Source of the DNA: Paraburkholderia sp. Tr-20389
GTDB taxonomy: Bacteria; Pseudomonadota; Gammaproteobacteria; Burkholderiales; Burkholderiaceae
Reading direction: 5' to 3'
DNA length: 64,000 bases
Assembly (NCBI RefSeq): GCF_017104565.1
Contig: NZ_JAAGPD010000048.1
Span: 19,957 to 83,956 of the forward strand
The notes below the pieces were generated by a model that worked only from the letters and a program-made list of their open reading frames with translations, had not been told where the DNA came from and did no database searches. This document shows, piece after piece, positions 45,304 to 52,910 of this stretch (within the stretch, counting starts at the first letter, position 1; every line of letters begins with the position of its first letter). Position numbers and translations under genes: made by a program.

Positions 45304-47196
45304 ATGGCACAAGAAACCATGAGCTTCCAGGCAGAAGTGAAACAGCTTCTGCACCTGATGATTCACTCGCTGTACAGCAACAAGGAAATCTTCCTGCGCG
45401 AACTGATTTCGAACGCATCGGACGCGGCGGACAAGCTGCGCTTCGAAGCGATCGAAAACAACGCGCTGTATGAAAGCGATCCGAACCTGCGCATCCGCGT
45501 GTCGTTCGACAAGACCGCCCGCACCATCAGCATCGACGACAACGGCATCGGCATGAGCCGCGACGAGGCGGTCGCGAATCTCGGCACGATCGCGCGCTCG
45601 GGCACGAAGGAATTCTTCGGCAAGCTCTCCGGCGACCAGCAGAAGGACGCGGCGCTGATCGGCCAGTTCGGCGTCGGTTTCTATTCCGGCTTCATCGTCG
45701 CGGACAAGATCACGGTCGAAACGCGCCGCGCGGGTCTGCCCGCAGCGGAAGGCGTGCGCTGGGTGAGCGCGGGCGAAGGCGACTTCTCGGTCGAAACGAT
45801 CGAGCGCGCGCAGCGCGGCACGACGATCACGCTGCATCTGCGCGCCGACGAAGACGAACTGCTGTCCACCTACAAGCTCAAGTCGATCATCCAGAAGTAT
45901 TCGGATCACGTCGCGCTGCCCATCCTGATGCAGAAGGAAGAGTGGGACGCCGAAAAGAGCGAGATGGTCGCGAAGGACGAAGACGAGACCGTCAACCAGG
46001 CGAGCGCGCTGTGGACGCGCGCGAAGAGCGACATCACGGAAGAGCAGTACAAGCAGTTCTATCAGCATCTGTCGCACGATCACCAGGATCCGCTGACGTG
46101 GACGCATAACCGCGTCGAAGGCCGCAGCGAGTACACGCAGTTGCTGTACGTGCCGGCACACGCGCCGTTCGACATGTGGAATCGCGATCATCGCGGCGGC
46201 CTGAAGCTGTACGTGAAGCGCGTTTTCATCATGGACGACGCCGAGCAACTGCTGCCCACGTATCTGCGCTTCGTGAAGGGCGTGGTCGATTCGGCGGATC
46301 TGCCGCTGAACGTGTCGCGCGAACTGCTGCAGGAAAGCCGCGACGTGAAGGCGATCCGCGAAGGCGTGACGAAGCGCGCGCTGTCGATGCTCGAAGAACT
46401 GGCGAACGCGGAAGAAGCCGAAGGCAAAGAAAAGTACACGACCTTCTGGAAGGAATTCGGCCAGGTGCTGAAGGAAGGCATCGGCGAAGACTTCTCGAAC
46501 AAGGAACGCATCGCGAAGCTCGCGCGTTTCGCGTCGACGCACAATGACTCGTCGGAGCAGAACGTGTCGCTGACGGATTACGTCGCGCGCATGAAGCCCG
46601 AGCAGTCGAAGATCTACTACGTCACGGCGGATACGTATCAGGCCGCGAAGAACAGCCCGCACCTCGAAGTGTTCCGCAAGAAGGGCGTCGAAGTGCTGCT
46701 GCTGACGGATCGCGTCGACGAATGGATGCTGTCGTTCCTGACCGAGTTCGACGGCAAGCCGCTGCAAAGCGTCGCGCGCGGCGACCTCGATCTGGGGCAG
46801 CTGAACGATGAAGAAAAAGAGGCGCAGGAGAAGGTCAGCGAAGAGCTGAAGCCGCTGGTCGAGCGCATGAAGGAAGCGCTCAAGGACAAGGCGAAGGACG
46901 TGCGTCTGACGTTCCGCCTGACGGATTCGCCGTCGTGTCTCGTCGCCGACGAAGGCGACATGAGCGGCTACCTGCAGCGCATGCTGAAGGCGGCCGGCCA
47001 GAACGCGCCGACGTTCCATCCGATTCTCGAAGTGAATCCGGAACACGCGCTGGTCAAGAGCCTCGCCGCCGACAACGCGCATTTCGACGACTGGTGCCAT
47101 CTGTTGTTCGACCAGGCGCTGCTTGCGGAAGGCGGCTCGCTCGAAGATCCGGCGAGCTTCGTGAAGCGGACCAATGCGCTGCTGCTGGCGCGCTGA
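45304..47196 (+). CDS. htpG: Molecular chaperone HtpG (Hsp90)
   Basis: A 630-residue cytoplasmic Hsp90. N-terminal ATPase: [53 protein letters not shown]. The middle domain has [11 protein letters not shown] and [18 protein letters not shown], and a C-terminal dimerisation domain follows. Length matches E. coli HtpG; the charged linker of eukaryotic Hsp90 and the MEEVD tail are absent, as expected. The start is set by GAGGAAC. Single gene with a strong terminator. Confidence 0.96.
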   Translation: MAQETMSFQAEVKQLLHLMIHSLYSNKEIFLRELISNASDAADKLRFEAIENNALYESDPNLRIRVSFDKTARTISIDDNGIGMSRDEAVANLGTIARSGTKEFFGKLSGDQQKDAALIGQFGVGFYSGFIVADKITVETRRAGLPAAEGVRWVSAGEGDFSVETIERAQRGTTITLHLRADEDELLSTYKLKSIIQKYSDHVALPILMQKEEWDAEKSEMVAKDEDETVNQASALWTRAKSDITEEQYKQFYQHLSHDHQDPLTWTHNRVEGRSEYTQLLYVPAHAPFDMWNRDHRGGLKLYVKRVFIMDDAEQLLPTYLRFVKGVVDSADLPLNVSRELLQESRDVKAIREGVTKRALSMLEELANAEEAEGKEKYTTFWKEFGQVLKEGIGEDFSNKERIAKLARFASTHNDSSEQNVSLTDYVARMKPEQSKIYYVTADTYQAAKNSPHLEVFRKKGVEVLLLTDRVDEWMLSFLTEFDGKPLQSVARGDLDLGQLNDEEKEAQEKVSEELKPLVERMKEALKDKAKDVRLTFRLTDSPSCLVADEGDMSGYLQRMLKAAGQNAPTFHPILEVNPEHALVKSLAADNAHFDDWCHLLFDQALLAEGGSLEDPASFVKRTNALLLAR

Positions 47197-47222
47197 TGCT
47201 TTAGCTGATTCGCGATGGTGAC

Positions 47223-47252
47223 AATGCGCTGCTTCGGCAGCGCATTTTTTTT
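47223..47252 (+). terminator. Rho-independent terminator after htpG
   Basis: AATGCGCTGC-TTCG-GCAGCGCATT with eight T at the end; the UUCG tetraloop makes it very stable. Confidence 0.93.
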
Positions 47253-47276
47253 GCCTGCGAGGCCGGCCGAAGGAAC

Positions 47277-47543
47277 TCAACGCACCGGCGATCCGCGTTC
47301 ATGATGGCGTACCTGCGCAAGCACCGAACCCGCCAGTTCTTTAGCTTCGGCGCACGCGTGATGATCGGCGAGCACATGCGCGGCGAGCTTGCCGATTGCT
47401 GTGCTCGTCTGTTTGCTGGTGTGATGTTGCGCGAGCGCCGAACCTGCGAGTTCCTTTTCGGTTTTGGACGCGCCGTCGCGTCGTAGCACGATGGCGGCGA
47501 GATGCGCGATGCGGTTCGAGGTGGATTTGTCGTTGGCGATCAA
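47277..47543 (-). CDS. Small hypothetical protein with internal repeat, probable TTG start
   Basis: An 88-residue helical protein. TTG at 47543 is preceded by AGGAG at six bases, while the only upstream ATG frame start (47591) has none, so I prefer TTG. The sequence contains a duplicated unit: KELAGSALAQHH and KELAGSVLAQVRHH, with a middle relative GKLAAHVLADHH. The repeat period is about 20-25 residues. Similar short repeats are common in uncharacterised Burkholderia proteins. Function unknown. Confidence 0.5.
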   Translation of the reverse strand: MIANDKSTSNRIAHLAAIVLRRDGASKTEKELAGSALAQHHTSKQTSTAIGKLAAHVLADHHACAEAKELAGSVLAQVRHHERGSPVR

Positions 47544-47710
47544 TGGAGGCTCCTGGGCGTCGGGATGGAGGGGCGAGCGTCTTGCGCTCACGATCCATGT
47601 TCACGCGTTGCGAGTGGCGCCGGATGCGGACCTGCCTGAAACGCACAGCCGATGGTTCCGCAAAAGTTCGCGGCATATTCACCCGAAAGGTCCGCGTTTT
47701 CCTCGCCCCC

Positions 47711-47716
47711 TATAAT
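47711..47716 (+). promoter_or_regulatory. Perfect -10 box close to the ubiC start
   Basis: TATAAT at 47711-47716 would place transcription start near 47723, next to the ATG at 47724. No clear -35 was found. Confidence 0.3.
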
Positions 47717-47723
47717 GCGGACC

Positions 47724-48416
47724 ATGCCTATCCGTTTCGATGCTGCCGACGCGCACTGGCGCGTCGCGCCCCTCCCAGGTTTCTCGCCCGATCAGAAAGA
47801 CTGGCTCACGCGCGGCGGTTCGCTGACGGCGCACCTGCGCACGCTCGGCGCTGTCGCCGTGCGCGTGACGCGCGAGGCCGTCGACCTGCCGTTCGACGAC
47901 GAATATGGTGCGCTCGGCAGCGCGCCGCGCACGCCCGTGTGGGTGCGTGAAGTGGTGTTATCGGTGGACGGCACGCCGTACGTGGCCGCTCACAGCATCG
48001 TGCCGCTCGCGGCGAGCACGGGTGTCTGGCAGGCGATGCGGCGTCTGCGTACGCGGCCGCTCGCGGAACTGCTGTACAGCGATAGCAGCGTCTCGCGTTC
48101 GTCGCTGGTGAGCCGTCGCGTGACGGCGCGGCATTCACTGTACGGGATCGCTTCGCGCGATATCGAGAACTCACGGCCGCATGCCTTGTTCGCGCGACGC
48201 TCGGTGTTCGAACGCTACGGCGAGCCGTTGATGGTGACGGAAGTCATGCTGCCCGCGTTGTGGGCGCATCTCGCTGCGCGCGATGACGGGTATGCGCGCG
48301 TCCAGCAGCCGGTGCCGCGCGATCACGGTCAGGCGCTCGATCACACGGCATCGCGTGCCGACGTCAACGCGCGGCGCGATGCGAAGGGTGAAGGCAAGCA
48401 TGGAGGCGCACGCTGA
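47724..48416 (+). CDS. ubiC: Chorismate pyruvate-lyase
   Basis: A 230-residue enzyme that splits chorismate into 4-hydroxybenzoate and pyruvate, the first step of ubiquinone synthesis. The fold markers are present: [47 protein letters not shown], a [14 protein letters not shown] segment with [11 protein letters not shown], and [25 protein letters not shown] carrying the catalytic Glu near the end. A disordered tail follows. In-frame ATGs at 47715 and 47724 both precede the family start. The stop overlaps the glycosylase ATG by one base (TGATG). Confidence 0.88.
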   Translation: MPIRFDAADAHWRVAPLPGFSPDQKDWLTRGGSLTAHLRTLGAVAVRVTREAVDLPFDDEYGALGSAPRTPVWVREVVLSVDGTPYVAAHSIVPLAASTGVWQAMRRLRTRPLAELLYSDSSVSRSSLVSRRVTARHSLYGIASRDIENSRPHALFARRSVFERYGEPLMVTEVMLPALWAHLAARDDGYARVQQPVPRDHGQALDHTASRADVNARRDAKGEGKHGGAR

Positions 48417-48889
48417 TGCTGCGCGGCTTTCCACCCGTCGTCGCCGAGAGCACGCATACGCTGATACTCGGCAGCTTTCCGGGTGAAGCGTCGCTCACGG
48501 CGACGCAGTACTACGCGCATCCGCGCAACCAGTTCTGGCGCCTGCTCGGCGCCGTGATCGACGAGCCGCTGCCCGAACTCGATTACCCGACGCGCCTCGA
48601 GCGCGTACTGAAACATGGCATCGGCGTGTGGGATGTGCTGGCCGCGTGCACGCGCGAGGGCAGCCTCGACACGGCGATCCGCAACGCGACGCCGAACGAT
48701 TTCGCGTCGTTCCGCGAGTACGCGCCGCTGCTGAAGAAGGTCTGCTTCAACGGCAAGACGGCGGGGCGCTTTGCGCCCGTCATCGCCGCGGCAGGCTATG
48801 AGACCTTGGTCCTGCCGTCGTCGAGTCCGGCGAACGCGACGCTTTCGTTCGAGCAGAAGTTGGGAGTTTGGCTGCTAGTACTCGATTGA
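48416..48889 (+). CDS. DNA-deoxyinosine/uracil glycosylase family protein with replaced C terminus
   Basis: A 157-residue base-excision glycosylase of the UDG superfamily, family-6-like (hypoxanthine-DNA glycosylase). Motifs: LILGSFPGEASL at the N terminus, YYAHPRNQFWRLLGAVI, GIGVWDVLAACTREGSLD and the C-terminal LPSSSPANATLSF. The last residues here read QKLGVWLLVLD. Two degenerate copies of the same 3' end downstream (50077, 51306) end QKLRLWR.ILT, so the native terminus has been exchanged by insertion of the following cassettes. The catalytic core looks complete. Translation is coupled to ubiC. Confidence 0.85.
   Translation: MLRGFPPVVAESTHTLILGSFPGEASLTATQYYAHPRNQFWRLLGAVIDEPLPELDYPTRLERVLKHGIGVWDVLAACTREGSLDTAIRNATPNDFASFREYAPLLKKVCFNGKTAGRFAPVIAAAGYETLVLPSSSPANATLSFEQKLGVWLLVLD
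48763..48889 (+). repeat. Glycosylase 3'-end repeat, copy A (in the live gene)
   Basis: This is the 3' part of the glycosylase gene that recurs at 50077 and 51306. The identical core includes TTGGTCCTGCCGTC. Similarity fades after the codons for QKL, about 25 bases before the stop. Confidence 0.8.
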
Positions 48890-48947
48890 ATTGAGAGAGC
48901 AGGAAGACATTAGGATTCAATTCGGCCGGAGCCTTGCAGGAGAATGC

Positions 48948-49020
48948 CGAAGTGCGAAGTGCGAAGTGCGAAGTGCGAAGTGCGAAGTGCGAAGTGCGAA
49001 GTGCGAAGTGCGAAGTGCGA
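48948..49020. repeat. Tandem heptamer array, about ten copies of CGAAGTG
   Basis: A perfect 7-base unit repeated about 10.4 times, between the glycosylase stop and the stop of the GIY-YIG gene. The unit length is not a multiple of three, so copy-number changes would shift any frame crossing it. Confidence 0.97.
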
Positions 49021-49068
49021 CGTTTCAGTTACGGGCGTATCGGTTGAGTAGTTCGAAGGGCGGAGAGG

Positions 49069-49926
49069 TCATTTCTTATTCAGCTTGGGGCCTAGTGTTT
49101 CAATGAGCTTGGCTTCAATTTGCAGACGATCGCGCTCATTTTCTGCATTCAATATTGACACTAAGTCCTTGTCCTTATAGTAGCCGCTACTAAAGTGAGC
49201 GGCCATTCTTGTGCGGATGTTGCCGCTCTGCCCAACATACATGATTTCGTCTCGAGTGATGACATATACCGCGCCTGCAGACGGAAGACGTGCTCGCTCT
49301 GAAATATGGATGAAATTGCCAATTGAACGGGCAGGTTGTGCGGCGAATTTCTCCTCGACCAGTAGTGCTTGCAACCGTGCAAGCTCGGCCTGTGCGGTTG
49401 AGTACGTGTTAAGTAGGAGATGGTGATTTTGGCGGATTCGCTCGATCTCGATTTTGGTGGCTTCTATCGCCGGAAGAAATAAACTCTCCCTTTCGTGTGC
49501 AACCGAGCTCAGATACTCGTGAAGCATTGAGCGAATGCTGTTCAGTAGGTTGTGTTCGCGGGTGATATGCTTGTCAAGCGCTGGATTGATCTTGTCTTTC
49601 TCGGCGGCGGTACAACGATTGGCCGACATATATTTGTAGGCTTCGGCATTCGCCTCGATTTCGGCGAGTACGTCATGCATCTTCCCTCTCAATTCCATCC
49701 ACAGGTTACGACTTTCGATTCTCGGCGACGATTCATGTTTCGCGCGATCCTCCGTCCTTTGCGCTTCGCCTAGGGAAAGATCGGTCAGATAGCGATAAGG
49801 AGCGAACGGATTTTGTGTCTTCAAATCCCAATTGCTTACCGTGAAAAGGTGGGTCGCCTCAAATTCACGGAGTTCATTCTCCGTGCGAACGACATCGCGG
49901 TGCGCATGCTGTAGGGTGGTCGACAT
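49069..49926 (-). CDS. GIY-YIG nuclease domain protein with long helical N terminus
   Basis: A 285-residue protein. The C-terminal 68 residues are a GIY-YIG nuclease: GAVYVI (218-223), MYVGQS (229-234), Arg238/Arg240 in NIRTRMAAH, catalytic-type Glu271/Glu276 in QIEAKLIETLGPKLN and the final Asn. Residues 1-200 are mostly helical, with coiled-coil stretches (LHEYLSSVAHERESLFLPAIEATKIEIERI), and match no family I know. Base composition is AT-richer than the flanks, suggesting transfer. It lies between glycosylase-end copies A and B. A defence or mobile-nuclease role is inferred. ATG at 49926, weak ribosome site. Confidence 0.82.
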   Translation of the reverse strand: MSTTLQHAHRDVVRTENELREFEATHLFTVSNWDLKTQNPFAPYRYLTDLSLGEAQRTEDRAKHESSPRIESRNLWMELRGKMHDVLAEIEANAEAYKYMSANRCTAAEKDKINPALDKHITREHNLLNSIRSMLHEYLSSVAHERESLFLPAIEATKIEIERIRQNHHLLLNTYSTAQAELARLQALLVEEKFAAQPARSIGNFIHISERARLPSAGAVYVITRDEIMYVGQSGNIRTRMAAHFSSGYYKDKDLVSILNAENERDRLQIEAKLIETLGPKLNKK

Positions 49927-50076
49927 GGTGATTGTGTGAAGAGGGGGCGTAGGCGAATAAACTGAATCGGCAGTTTCTAGACGGCGATCGGCGCAGCGGT
50001 CGAACTCGGCTCGCGAACTATTCGAGTCGCTACCGATCTCTTCCTGTTCTCGTAAGGTACAGTAGAGACAAACGGT

Positions 50077-50207
50077 GGGGCGTTATGCGCCGATCATCGC
50101 TGCGGCGGGCTACCAGACCTTGGTCCTGCCGTCTTCCAGCCCCCGCCAATGCTATCCTCTTGTCGACCAAAAATTACGCCTGTGGCGCGGTATTCTTACA
50201 TAACGAA
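50077..50207 (+). pseudogene. Glycosylase 3'-end remnant, copy B
   Basis: It aligns without gaps to the live gene from GGGGCG onward (TGCGCC.ATCATCGC, ACCTTGGTCCTGCCGTC), then to copy C through CCCGCCAATGCTATCCTCT and CCAAAAATT. One inserted C and one lost base shift the frame. The repeat runs over the old junction: where copy C has CACATGACGAA, this copy has TACATAACGAA, so the start codon of the next gene is lost. Similarity to copy C is roughly 85% by eye. Confidence 0.85.
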
Positions 50208-50269
50208 GATGTGGTTATACGTTCCACCGGGCGTGTTTCCGCATTGCGTTCACCTTGAGATAATCTCGA

Positions 50270-51226
50270 ATGGCTTGGCTGGAAATGTCACGAACACCCG
50301 ACGGTCGCCCTCAAGATTGGCGGGTCGGGGATTGTTTTTGGTCGCCACGCAAGAATTCTGCGGGTCGACCGTGGGCCTTTTGGGAGACGATGCAAAAGGT
50401 TCGGGCTGGCGATGTTGTGTTCCATCTTTGTGGGGAATCGAATCGGGCTGCGTTCACGGGTTGTTCCATCGCAGCATCAGACTGTATTCTGCTTGACGAG
50501 GGGCCGGCGGGTCCGAGCGAACTCTACAGGGTCGAACTGACGAATTATCAGTCTTTTCCAAGCCCGTTATTGTTAAAAGATGTTTTTACAGTTAACGACA
50601 ATGGGTTACGCGCATACTTTGAATCCAACCGCAACAAGAGTGCGGACAAGGAGCGGCTCTTTTATGTGATTCAAGCGGGGCGTGTCCAATGTCTAAACGG
50701 TGCGTATCTTTCGTTTATAAGCGACGAACTATTGGCCCTGTTATTTGGTGTTGACGCGCGTGTCACGCCGACCAGTTCTAGCGCTGTTGCGGCGCGCGTT
50801 ACTGCGGGCGTGGTGTTGAGTGAAGTCGCTCGTAGGGTAGGGCAGCAGGGATTCGCTCGCAACGTTAAAGCGAATTTTGGCAACTCTTGTTGCTTTCCTG
50901 GTTGCGCCGTAAGTGACCACCGATTTCTGGTCGGCGCGCACATTGCAAAGTGGGCTGATAACCCGGAGCTTCGCGGAGAAACGTCGAATGGACTGTGCTT
51001 ATGTCTCGTGCATGATAAAGCATTTGAATTAGGTGCTTTCACGCTGGATAAGCAGGCCCGTGTCGTTCTCGGCAAAGGCTCCTTCGGTAGCCCGTGGTTG
51101 ACACCACAATTAGAAGCCGCTGCCGGCAAGCCAATCTTGGCAGGCTCGATCGGTCTTTCACTGGAAGCTCTTGCACATCATTGGCGGGCGCACGGTTTCG
51201 CGTTGGATGCGACCGTGGCACTTTGA
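50270..51226 (+). CDS. Probable modification-dependent restriction endonuclease (EVE/PUA-like plus HNH)
   Basis: A 318-residue protein. The N-terminal half (about 8-135) has the pattern of an EVE/PUA-like modified-base reader: DWRVGDCFWSP, RPWAFWETMQKVRAGDVVFHL, AAFTGCSIAASDCI. The C-terminal HNH nuclease (about 200-262) reads NSCCFPGC, VGAHIAKW with His224, then Asn240 and His249 in SNGLCLCLVHDKAFELGAFTLD. This order matches EVE-HNH type IV enzymes such as VcaM4I, which cut DNA with 5-hydroxymethyl- or 5-methylcytosine. No methyltransferase accompanies it. The start ATG 50270 is the first after an in-frame stop; 50285 is possible. Confidence 0.75.
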   Translation: MAWLEMSRTPDGRPQDWRVGDCFWSPRKNSAGRPWAFWETMQKVRAGDVVFHLCGESNRAAFTGCSIAASDCILLDEGPAGPSELYRVELTNYQSFPSPLLLKDVFTVNDNGLRAYFESNRNKSADKERLFYVIQAGRVQCLNGAYLSFISDELLALLFGVDARVTPTSSSAVAARVTAGVVLSEVARRVGQQGFARNVKANFGNSCCFPGCAVSDHRFLVGAHIAKWADNPELRGETSNGLCLCLVHDKAFELGAFTLDKQARVVLGKGSFGSPWLTPQLEAAAGKPILAGSIGLSLEALAHHWRAHGFALDATVAL

Positions 51227-51305
51227 TGTTGGTAGTGTCAGCTGAGATCGTTGATGAATGGTAGCAGTAGTTTGACTACCGTCCGTACGGTTTGGACAGG
51301 ATATC

Positions 51306-51406
51306 GCTACGGGACCCTGGTCCTGCCGTCGTCGAGCCCCGCCAATGCTATCCTCTCGTTCGACCAAAAATTGCGCCTGTGGCGCGACATCCTCACATGA
51401 CGAAAC
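51306..51406 (+). pseudogene. Glycosylase 3' end, copy C (ancestral junction)
   Basis: The frame is intact for GTLVLPSSSPANAILSF then DQKLRLWRDILT and a TGA that overlaps the next ATG as ATGA (51397-51400). This is what the native end of the glycosylase gene and its coupling to the downstream gene should look like. It is cut off from the gene body by the 2.4-kb insertion. Confidence 0.88.
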
Positions 51407-52314
51407 TGATCAAGCGCGCTTCGGCCGAGGCGCGTGCTTTCCGCAGCAAGCCATCCGCAGGCTCGAAGCAGACCATCTCGCGCGCGAAAACCCGCGCTGC
51501 CCGTGACGAAGATGATTTCGCCGACGTCGCCAAGGCGTCGCTGATCGAAGCGCCGCGCAAGCCGCGTTTCGCGCCCGTCACGTTCTCGGAGGAGGGCGGG
51601 GTGCGCTATCTGCACTTCGGCACGGAATGGGTGCAAGGCGCGATGCGTCTGTCGAAGCCCGATCACATCGAACTCGAATACGCCCAGCAGATGATGGCGT
51701 GGCTGCTGTTCCTCGAAACGCCGAAGCGCATCGTGCAGCTCGGCCTCGGCACCGGCTCGCTGACGAAGTTCGCACATCGCTTCCTGAAGCGCGCGCAGGT
51801 CGAAGCCGTCGAACTGAATCCCGCTGTCGTGATCGCCGCGCGCACGATGTTCAGCCTGCCCGCCGACGACGCGCGCCTCACCGTGCGCGAAACCGATGCG
51901 TGGGAGTTCGTCAACGACCGCGCGAATCACGGCACCGTCGGTGCATTGCAGATCGATCTGTATGACGCGACCGCGCGCGGCCCGGTGCTCGACAGCGTCG
52001 CGTTCTATCGCGCGGCGCGCGCGTGTCTGACACAAGCGGGCGTCGTCACCGTCAACCTGTTCGGCGATCATCCGAGCTTCGTGCGCAACATGAAGCGCCT
52101 GAACGAAGCGTTCGACGGACGCGTCGTCGCGCTGCCCGAGGTGCACGACGGCAACCGCATCGCAATCGCGTTCTCGGGTCCCGCCATCGACGTGCCGTTC
52201 GCGCAGTTGCAGGAACGCGCGAAGCTGATCGAGACGCAGCTCAAGCTGCCCGCACGCAAGTGGGTCAAGGGTCTACAGGAATCGACGGGCCAGAACGGCA
52301 CGTTCTCGATCTGA
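51397..52314 (+). CDS. Spermidine synthase-like methyltransferase-fold protein
   Basis: A 305-residue protein of the polyamine-synthase/Rossmann methyltransferase type. After a basic N-terminal stretch (about 1-45) come RIVQLGLGTGSLTKFAHRF (SAM-type loop), VEAVELNPAVVIAARTMFSLP, ALQIDLYDATARGPVLDSVAFYRAARACL and a C-terminal TVNLFGDHPSFVRNMKRL. Many proteins called spermidine synthase by fold have other substrates; the catalytic DXYD-like segment here is IDLYD. The ATG at 51397 lies in ATGA with glycosylase-end copy C, showing past coupling. It now lies 170 bases after the EVE/HNH gene. Confidence 0.85.
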   Translation: MTKLIKRASAEARAFRSKPSAGSKQTISRAKTRAARDEDDFADVAKASLIEAPRKPRFAPVTFSEEGGVRYLHFGTEWVQGAMRLSKPDHIELEYAQQMMAWLLFLETPKRIVQLGLGTGSLTKFAHRFLKRAQVEAVELNPAVVIAARTMFSLPADDARLTVRETDAWEFVNDRANHGTVGALQIDLYDATARGPVLDSVAFYRAARACLTQAGVVTVNLFGDHPSFVRNMKRLNEAFDGRVVALPEVHDGNRIAIAFSGPAIDVPFAQLQERAKLIETQLKLPARKWVKGLQESTGQNGTFSI

Positions 52315-52685
52315 CGCGCATAGGATCACCGCGCTTCACAACGCTCGCGGCACCCCAGTGAGCCCCGCGCTGGTGCAATACCAGCGCGCCTCGCGCAACC
52401 GCCATGCCCAGTCCGGCATGGCGGCCACCTCTCCCATTCAGCCGGCATCGCGACACGTTGCTCAACGCAGCAACGGATGCGTCCGCTTGCGTATCCGGTC
52501 TCACACTCTGCGACGTTTCGCCTATTGACAACACCGTTGCGTCTAGGGTCACCCCTGCTTGACCGGTCGTTCGCCACTCCGATACTCTTTCGATGCTTTC
52601 GGGGCGCCCACGCAGCTATCCGCCGCTGGGTCCATCAGCCCGCCAGACGCGGGACACAATTCAATAAAAGGAAAGAGGAGACGTC
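52315..52685. other. Intergenic region with two hairpins and a possible promoter
   Basis: Two GC-rich perfect stems follow one another: CGCGCTGGT/ACCAGCGCG (52366-52388) and CGCCATGCC/GGCATGGCG (52400-52423), neither with a T-run. TTGACC (52559-52564), 16 bases, GATACT (52581-52586) is a plausible promoter for the DUF3311-mctP operon. No gene seen. Confidence 0.45.
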
Positions 52686-52910
52686 ATGGCTCACGACGCC
52701 GCCGCCAACAAGGCCAGCAAGCACTGGCTATGGCTGTTGCTGTTACCCTGGATCGCGATGATCTGGGTGCCGTCCTACAACAAGGTCGAACCGCAGCTGT
52801 TCGATTTCCCGTTCTTCTACTGGTATCAGCTCCTGTGGGTGCTGATCAGCGCGGTGATCACCGCGCTCGTGTACTTCAAGACCAAGGCTCCGAAGGGAGG
52901 CGCACGATGA
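52686..52910 (+). CDS. DUF3311 small membrane protein
   Basis: A 74-residue protein with two helices (HWLWLLLLPWIAMIWVPSYN and FYWYQLLWVLISAVITALVYF) and the family WVPSYNKVEP.LFDFPFFYWYQ middle. DUF3311 proteins accompany MctP-type solute:sodium symporters, probably as small subunits. AAGAGGAG precedes the ATG. The stop overlaps the symporter ATG as ATGA. Confidence 0.9.
   Translation: MAHDAAANKASKHWLWLLLLPWIAMIWVPSYNKVEPQLFDFPFFYWYQLLWVLISAVITALVYFKTKAPKGGAR

Larger units (their letters stand above)
48890..51396. mobile_element. Genomic insertion of two nuclease-gene cassettes
   Basis: AT-richer DNA between the glycosylase gene and its former downstream neighbour. It holds a heptamer array, a GIY-YIG gene (minus), glycosylase-end copy B, an EVE/HNH gene (plus) and copy C. 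Each cassette is one gene bounded by copies of the target's 3' end. No integrase, transposase or terminal inverted repeat was seen, so the mechanism is not a classic element; insertion with long target duplication, as described for some restriction-modification genes, fits. Confidence 0.7.

Noticed and set aside
45274-47280. A 668-codon open frame antisense to htpG
   Set aside because: Shadow of HtpG, without ribosome site or domain.
48948-49020. Heptamer array as a CRISPR
   Set aside because: There are no spacers; it is a pure tandem repeat.
48891-49106. Small protein encoded across the heptamer array
   Set aside because: The frame is just the repeat read through (AKCEVRS units), with no ribosome site or sequence of its own.
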